From: Phallusia mammillata
Taxonomy: Eukaryota > Chordata > Ascidiacea > Phlebobranchia > Ascidiidae
DNA: 64,000 nucleotides
Assembly (NCBI GenBank): GCA_003260075.1
Contig: QLIY01000368.1
Coordinates: 1 to 64,000 of the forward strand
Direction: 5' to 3'
The translations under genes were made by a program, and so were the position numbers. Each line of letters starts with the position of its first letter. The stretch's first letter is position 1. Of this stretch, positions 57,508-64,000 are shown piece by piece. The notes below the pieces were generated by a model. The model searched no databases. It saw nothing but the letters and a program-made list of their open reading frames with translations, and was not told where the DNA came from.

Positions 57508-60500
57508 GTGTTAAGTGCCGGCCGCCATACTTGTTGGTAATTGCTTGTAGCCGACGAGGGTTGGATTGAAATGTTCGTTGTTCTATCGACCTTTGCGGCA
57601 TTGCGATCGATATCTTAAGCTGTATTATCGCTACTTTCGCGACGTAACCTTCCGTAGGATGACATGAATGATTTTGTACGGCCTGATGTTTTATTTCGAC
57701 TTCGCTGCCCTTGAAATTGATTTTGGTTGCCGTTCATGGTTTGATGTTGCTTGTTCTGCAAATGACAGTGAATAACAAATTTGTTTTGGAAAATGCGAAT
57801 GTTTGCAAATAACAGAGAGAGGGGGGGGGGGACGACGTAACCTTCCGTCGGATGACATGAATGATTTTGTACGGCCTGATGTTTCATTTCGACTTCGCTG
57901 CCCTTGAAATTGATTTTCGTTGCCGTTCATGTTTTGATGTTGCTTGTTCTGCAAATGACAGTGAACAACAAATTTGTTTTGGAAAATGCGAATGTTTGCA
58001 AATAACAGAGAGAGTTGAATTGACATCTTTTTAATTTGATCACACGTTTCATAACATGATCTTAGTTTGTAGAAATATGAGAACTATAGTTTTACCTTTA
58101 TATCGTCTTTTTAAGTTTTCCAATAATTGTTTGTTGGTTAATATGGTTATGATTGCTAAATAATATCGGGGGGGGGGATTATTTTGTAAAAATATGAGAA
58201 CTAGTTTTACCTTTATATCGTCTTTTTAAGTTTCCCAATAATTGTTTGTTGGTTAATATGGTTATGATTGCTAAATAATATCGCTACCTTAAAGTGCATG
58301 ATTACTAAATCATGTTACATTTGGTGTAATGGCAAAACACCTTAACACTGAAATGGTCAACAATCAGCGGTTGTCAAAATGCCACGTTTAACGTTTCCAA
58401 ACTTATATTTTGCAGGGAGTTACGCTGGTGCTGTGATAGGAATGCCATTGGGTGGGTTACTTGTCGAATACGCTGGTTGGCCGTCGGTATTTTACGTTTT
58501 CGGTGAGTACCTTGTTCTCATAGCAACGGAATCGCTTGCTTGAAACTAAATTGTGCGGTGGCCGTACAAGCAGATTTGAAAAATGTCTGAAAATGGCAAA
58601 GAATACTTTGTACATCTACAAAAGTCCATTCTATGTGTATTGAAGTACAAGAAACTTATGTTTGGTTAGCTTTAGTAACGAAAACACTTGAATATTGTTG
58701 CACAACCTTGTTTATGTTACGTCACAGGTGGATGTGGTATCACGTGGTTTATGGTGTGGACTATGGTGGCTCACGAGTCACCGGCGTCACACCCCAGTAT
58801 TAGTCAATCGGAGCGGGTTTATATCGAGGAAAGTATTGGAAAATCAGATTGCACTGCAACCACTAAGGTACGAAATACGTTGACGACAGTGTTGAATTTT
58901 CAACCACATTTGTGAATACCAAAACTAATACTAAAAGTTTATTTTTACACCCTTGACAATGCAATAACTTTTCTATTTAAATTGAAATATTTTTGTTTGT
59001 AATTTTTTTTTACAATGCGAAAAAAAAACGAATGACGTAAATTTAGCTTTATAATAGGGGGGGGGGGTGGTTTATGGTGTGGACTATGGTGGCTCACGAG
59101 TCACCGGCGTCACACCCCAGTATTAGTCAAACGGAGCGGGTTTATATCGAGGAAAGTATTGGAAAATCAGATTGCACTGCAACCACTAAGGTACGAAATA
59201 CGTTGACGACAGTGTTGAATTTTCAACCACATTTGTGAATACCAAACTAAAACTAAAAGAATACTAAAAGTTTATTTTTACACCCTTGACAATGCAATAA
59301 CCTTTCTATTTAAATTGAAATATTTTTGTTTGTAATTTTTTGTTTACAATGCGAAAAAAAAACGAATGACGTAAATTTAGCTTTATAATAGGGGGGGGGG
59401 CCGAATAAAAGTTAAACGAATTTCTTTGAGCATTTATTTGATTTCTGACCTTTTGCTTTTGTTAATACTGTAGTGGTCTGGAACACCATGGAAGAAGTTT
59501 TTTACGTCACTTCCCGTTTGGGCAATTATCGTCGCAAACTTTTGTCGCAGTTGGACTTTCTACCTTCTCATTATAAGCCAACCCACTTATTTTGAAGAAG
59601 TTCTCAAATATGATATTTCACAGGTAACTTAAACATAAAAACTGAGGTGTAAGCAGTGCTGGGATTCAAATTTTTGTCAGCCGGTTCTATCACAAAAAGT
59701 CCATTGACAGTATCCTGTAATGCTAATCGGCTCGCTGATTTCATAAAATTTCGTGAGACGGTTCTAGAACCGGTGCGAACCGGCTGAATCCCACCGATGG
59801 GTGTAAGCCATTGTCAATTAGATTTCATACGAACACTTTTAAAGCAAAGGACTAAGGAAAATTTTGGCACATCAACCTTCGGCCAAGTTCCTGCCCTGAA
59901 TTTGTTTTTCTTGATTCACAGGTCGGAATTTTAGCTGCAGTGCCCCATCTAGTGATGACAATAGTGGTACCAGTAGGGGGCGTAATCGCAGATTTCCTCC
60001 GCAAGAATAATATTCTCACAACCACCACTGTAAGGAAGCTAATGAACTGCGGAGGTAAGATTTATATCCCGTCACTATTCTTTCTATGTTTGCGCCTCAC
60101 TTGCAATGCGCATTAGTTTCAACCAAAGGGAAGATTTTGAAGCTTTTGTAAGTTATTGTTTGGAAGTGATAATCGTGTGTGTGAATCGAAAAACTGGTTA
60201 TAAAAGTTTATTGCAATTTGGAAAACGATATTAATATATGACCATATTTCTGCATCATACAACCCACATTTCTATTGTATTGCAGGGTTTGGAATGGAAG
60301 CGTTATTTCTGCTGATTCTAGCTTGCAGTCACGGAACAACTGCAGCTGTAACGTGTCTCGTTTTTGCGGTCGGATTCAGTGGCTTCGCTATATCTGGTAA
60401 GTACAGAACTCTATTTACCTTATAATAACCATGAAATGCTAAAACTAAATGTGAGTTTGCTTTAGTTGCCGCCAAGTTTAGACTTAAAAAAGGACGATAA

Positions 60501-61635
60501 CTTAAACCACTAATTATCACAAAAAATTCAAAATACCTCAAGTGTGCCACCATTCTCTACAAATCGATTAAAAAAATACACAACTAATTTATTTAAACCT
60601 TATTCTGAAATTCACTTATACCGCCAACGCTATAACATTGCAACAAGATACAGATTTACCAAAAGTCATTAGTTAACTAAAAAACACCATAAAATTCAAA
60701 ATATCCTTGTCCCAATGTCAGCATGTTTAGAATAGATAACTTGATAAACCTTATGGCGAGACTAACACACCCAAAACAATGGCTTTATTAGGTTTTAATG
60801 TGAACCATCTCGACATTGCACCTCGGTACGCTAGTATCCTTATGGGGTTATCGAATGGCGCAGGAACATTATCTGGAATGATTTGTCCCCTAATCGTCAG
60901 TTACGTCACAAAGGATAAGGTTGGTTTAGAGCGAGCTGATTGTTGTTGTCTTGTTTGTCTGAATGGTGTAGTTCTGAGATTTCCTTTTGGTTATTTCATT
61001 CATAGCGAAGGGTTTTTGTGTATGATATGTGTATCTTCAATCGTCCAAGGCTATGTGCATGTTGAGGAAGTCACACTAAAGTTGATCCAAGGATGGGGTT
61101 CTTAGTCGTTTCTTAAAATTTGTCTTCAAAACCTTCGTACGTTTGTCGTAAAGGTATTAGTGTCAGAGCTTGCCTTATGCTGTAATCATATTTCCTCAAA
61201 TAGACGGAAGACGGTTGGAAGTTGGTTTTCATCATTGCATCTTGCATCCACTTCAGTGGTGTGATCTTTTACGGTTTCTTCGCATCTGGCGAGCGACAAC
61301 CTTGGGCCGATCCCCCTCAGGAAGAAGTCGGCATCCTTGATGATGGAGGCGATTTTCCTCCAACACGTGACATCTCGACCGATTCCATGTTCGCTGAAGT
61401 TCCTCCTGATAAATTTGTCCAGAGGGCGCCCAAGAGCTGCCACCTTGGCCGCGATGAGTTGCCTAGCAACGGTTATTGTGTTAGTTCTGAGGTATCGTCC
61501 ACGTCTTTGTCGTCCGAGGGCAAGGGTCAAATGTATGTGACGTCAAAACTGACGTCAGATGGACCACCATATGACGTTACAACCGAAGTTGTGCAGAAAA
61601 CATCGTTGGATTATAGTGAAAGGGATGGAGAGTAG
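52193..61635 (+). CDS. VGLUT: vesicular glutamate transporter (SLC17A6/7/8 type), 643 residues
   Basis: Loads glutamate into synaptic vesicles using the proton-driven membrane potential; marks excitatory neurons. Thirteen exons join in phase: 52193-52287, 54322-54474, 54817-54997, 55451-55569, 55825-55939, 56171-56258, 58416-58502, 58728-58867, 59474-59623, 59922-60054, 60286-60396, 60792-60919, 61204-61635. Conserved charged residues of the family are all present: Arg in AFGMRCNLG, His in [11 protein letters not shown], Arg and Glu in [10 protein letters not shown], Arg in [11 protein letters not shown]. Other hallmarks are [17 protein letters not shown] and [11 protein letters not shown]. 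The C-terminal tail of about 100 residues is hydrophilic and Ser-rich. The first two exons are diverged N-terminal sequence chosen because their phases link exactly. Exon 8 is repeated after a G11 run (59057-59067), probably an assembly overlap. Confidence 0.93.
52535..54268. repeat. duplicated block of about 860 bp around G10
   Basis: 52535-53393 and 53408-54268 appear identical base for base, separated by G10 (53394-53403), inside VGLUT intron 1. Perfect identity over this length at a gap tract points to one contig end being written twice. Confidence 0.75.
55343..55424. other. G82 tract in a VGLUT intron, probable gap
   Basis: Lies 26 bp before the acceptor of exon 4. Both sides carry ACTTTTTTGATGA, a short overlap. 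Exon sequence is unaffected. Confidence 0.65.
57455..57506. other. G52 tract in a VGLUT intron, probable gap
   Basis: A run of 52 G in the long intron between exons 6 and 7. Further G junctions with duplicated flanks follow at 57821-57831 (57640-57820 against 57832-58015) and 58168-58177 (58060-58167 against 58178-58282). Confidence 0.65.
59057..59400. other. two G junctions enclosing a second copy of VGLUT exon 8
   Basis: 59068-59390 repeats about 58747-59056, including most of exon 8 and its donor, with small differences such as AGTCAATCGG against AGTCAAACGG and indels in the intron. The second copy lacks an acceptor, so it is not an alternative exon. Confidence 0.7.
59654..59799. mobile_element. 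hAT-type MITE, 146 bp, perfect 8-bp target duplication
   Basis: Starts CAGTGCTGGGATTC and ends GAATCCCACCGATG, with GGTGTAAG on both sides (59646-59653 and 59800-59807). Same family as 50070-50249. It lies in a VGLUT intron. Confidence 0.9.
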
Positions 61636-62866
61636 AGATTTCAGGGTGTATGGATAAATACCTTTTTGTTGTTTGTAGTTTCGAGTATTTATTACCATAT
61701 GATGTCGTCCAAATACAATTATAGTCAATTTGTTAAACATCACTAGAAATTGTTGAACCCAACAAACTCGTTTTGTATTTTTGTGTCGAAGAGACTTTGT
61801 GGCTAAAAAAGCTTGTTTACGCAAAACTGAGTTCGAAGCTTTGTCAAAAAAACAAAACAAGACCGTTTAGCAACCTTGAAACCGTTTACGCAACTTGCAA
61901 TTTAGATCACGAATACCAACCATCATTTGAGACCTAACGAAAACAATTTGCCCCTGACCAAATAAGACCTAAACAAGGGTCGATGCACAACAGCACACAC
62001 GTCGTGTTTCCATGTTTATTTGATGCCGAAAACCAGCGAGTCACCAAATGTCTTTCGTGCAACTTTCATCGGTAAACATAAAAAGCGTGCGAGTCACCTC
62101 ATGGACGATGTTTGTTCACAGAACTCGTCACCAGGTGAAAGGTCAGTTTACGGCAAGATAAAAACTTCTATAATAATGCAATCACGTGTTTTTTATCGGT
62201 TGGCAAAGTCCGTGCGCATGCAAAAAAAGCGTGTCACGTAATGCATGGAAGCAAGCCATTGACAGTTACTTTTAAATTGAAAGTATTTTACGTCATTGTA
62301 TGACGTCACAGATGCTGCAGCGCGTGCGTAGAACAAAGACATAAAGGCGACAGATATAATATTGTCCGATTTCGCGGTTATTTCATCACAGTGGCAAATT
62401 ACAGCTTTTGAGATTGGAAATTAAAGTGCAACAACAAAGGGATGAACAGAAAGTTGAAGAAAGCAACAGAAAAGAAACAAACTCATGAGACGTCGTTGGG
62501 CGAGTGATGTGACAGAAGTTAGCGTAAAATTTGAAATAGCGTATAACAGCCCCAAGCGTAAAGTTGTTTCGATCACAACTCGTGTCGTCACCTTGTTAAT
62601 ACAGAAGTGTTATTACACCAGAAAATAGTATGTGCAAGTGCTGTGCTTTAAAATGGAAACCCTATATATTCCCCCGTACCACGAATTCCTATATATTCCC
62701 CTGTAAACTATACCAACTTGACCCATGCGTCCAAAAATTTTTTAAGCCAAGACGAGCAACTTACAAAACGGGAGGACGCTTTGAAAGAAACATAACACTG
62801 TTAACGTCACAATTGGCTCATAGCACCTATGACGTCAAGCACAAAAACACACTGACGACGCGGTTG
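61636..62866. other. intergenic between convergent VGLUT and PPP1R3-like genes
   Basis: No gene recognised. It includes a short direct repeat, CCTATATATTCCCC, near 62661 and 62689. It should hold the 3' ends of both neighbouring genes. Confidence 0.5.
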
Positions 62867-63946
62867 CTACGTCATCATGCCGTCATCGGAGCGCGAACCG
62901 CGATGTTCGACACAAGTTATGACATAGTTTGTTCCATTGTTATTGTCCCAAAATTCATGGTTTGATTTAGTGAGATGGTAGCGGATGGCGAGTTCGATTT
63001 TATTTCCTCCGTTTAAAGTCGAAGGTGCCACAACGTGGAAGGAAAACTGGTCTTGGTTGATGTCTTGCTGACTTGCAACGTAGCACGCCGGTATATCATC
63101 GTAAGTTCTAAAATTATACAATCACTTTTATAAAAATGCAAGTGGAGAACAGTGCGGCCATGGAAATGGTTAATGTCATAAGTGGGTCATCAAGCCACTT
63201 TAAACGGATCCTAACTTTACACTTTATCTACAAATGCTGTCACATATTTTCTCTTGCACAAGCTTTTATTTTTTCCTGTTTTGTTCACTAATTCGTCACA
63301 AAATGTGGTTTCTTTTAAACGATGCAAGATTAACAACGTATTGTGATGTCTCACCTCCATTGGTTAGTCGAGTATCGGACAGTAACCTGCTTCTCAAACT
63401 CAACGTTGACGACTCTGATGACACCGGTCAGTGAGGGGGAGTTAGGGATGACTGCAACGCTCTCAAGACAAACCATTTGGCTGCAAACTCTGTAATACAT
63501 AAGACATATTATTACACAATCAAAATTTGGGAACATAAGTTATTGTTGGTGAATATCTACAAAAATTCGGTTCGTATGATGCTAAATGTGGTAAAAAACA
63601 TTAGTTGCTTTGTCACAATATGGTACCAACGTCTTGGGGTAATAGCTAGCAATGACGTTGGCTTTGTGCTTTTTACCTTCACTCTATACTATAAACTCTA
63701 TAATGTATTTCTCACGAGTGTTTGCCAACCCCTGACGTAGAACCCACCCTAGGTAACCAAAGTATAAAATACATAGACTTCGCAAACCACTCACCTTCGC
63801 TGAAAGTTTGCGTCCAGAAAAGGTTGTTGAAACTGGGGTGCGAGCGCGAAACAACTGATTGTATTATTGTAGGCCGAGCAAGAGATTGGAACTTCTACTC
63901 CGTTTTTATTTCTACCCTGGATCTCGGCACGAATTTTCTCCAATGC
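62867..63946 (-). CDS. PPP1R3-like: protein phosphatase 1 regulatory subunit 3 (glycogen targeting), partial
   Basis: Targets PP1 to glycogen to activate glycogen synthase. Three exons in phase: 63946-63795, 63489-63355, 63107-62867. They cover the CBM21 carbohydrate-binding module: FQQPFLDANFQRRV leads into MVCLESVAV, then GVIRVVNVEFEKQVTVRY, TNQWRTYDDIPA, QFSFHVVAPS and ELAIRYHL. FWDNNNGTNY is the signature that forms the glycogen-binding surface. The stop comes 22 residues after that motif, shorter than many vertebrate members. The N-terminal part, with the PP1-binding RVxF motif, lies beyond the right edge of the window. Confidence 0.9.
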
Positions 63947-64000
63947 CTGCAACAAATATATACGTCCTTTAACATGCGGTTTCTGCCTCCAACGCCTGTT

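Noticed and set aside
58728..59190. Mutually exclusive duplicate of VGLUT exon 8
   Set aside because: The second copy lacks an acceptor, begins inside the exon directly after a G run, and is followed by the same intron sequence.

Overview
The window looks like nuclear DNA of a marine chordate, most likely an ascidian tunicate of the Ciona/Phallusia type. The reasons are an AT-rich background, compact multi-exon genes with canonical GT-AG introns, and chordate-type proteins (Snail, VGLUT, MOSMO, SOCS6/7, PPP1R3, PEX3). The species is an inference and cannot be fixed from sequence alone. No bacterial operons, CRISPR arrays or rRNA genes were seen.

Layout, left to right. 1-4.6 kb: non-coding DNA with repeats and one clean hAT-type MITE. 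4.6-7.9 kb (+): a Snail-family zinc-finger repressor, its last finger cut by an assembly gap. 8.3-11.4 kb (-): a small secreted/membrane Cys-rich gene with a Q/P-rich tail. 14.2-20.9 kb (-): a larger relative made of a signal peptide, twelve tandem one-exon Cys-rich modules and a hydrophobic C-terminus. 25.2-29.0 kb (+): a SOCS6/7-like SH2/SOCS-box gene, with a decayed copy of one of its exons 3 kb upstream. 29.9-33.7 kb (-): a nine-exon, 580-residue divergent actin with an N-terminal lipid-anchor motif and a degraded nucleotide site. 36.5-39.2 kb (+): two intronless genes, PEX3 and a SUGCT-like CoA-transferase. 39.6-41.6 kb (+): MOSMO with two alternative last exons. 43.3-48.8 kb (-): an FKBP domain behind an acidic exon, and a signal-anchor protein with Thr/Glu/Asp repeats; the two can be spliced in frame into one gene. 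52.2-61.6 kb (+): a 13-exon vesicular glutamate transporter (643 residues). 62.9-63.9 kb (-): the C-terminal half of a PPP1R3-type glycogen-targeting subunit running off the right edge.

The genes are ordinary unlinked eukaryotic loci and do not form one pathway. The best candidates for something new are the lipid-anchored pseudo-actin, the modular Cys-rich exon array and its neighbouring relative, and the possible membrane/acidic/FKBP fusion.

A major caution: 37 runs of at least about 10 C or G interrupt the window, and most are flanked by near-identical direct copies of 40-870 bp. All runs left of 13.2 kb are C and all right of 17.7 kb are G, with a single n at 13,944 between them. This is best explained as converted assembly gaps with unmerged contig overlaps, so poly-Pro/poly-Gly ORFs and the adjacent duplications are probably artefacts.
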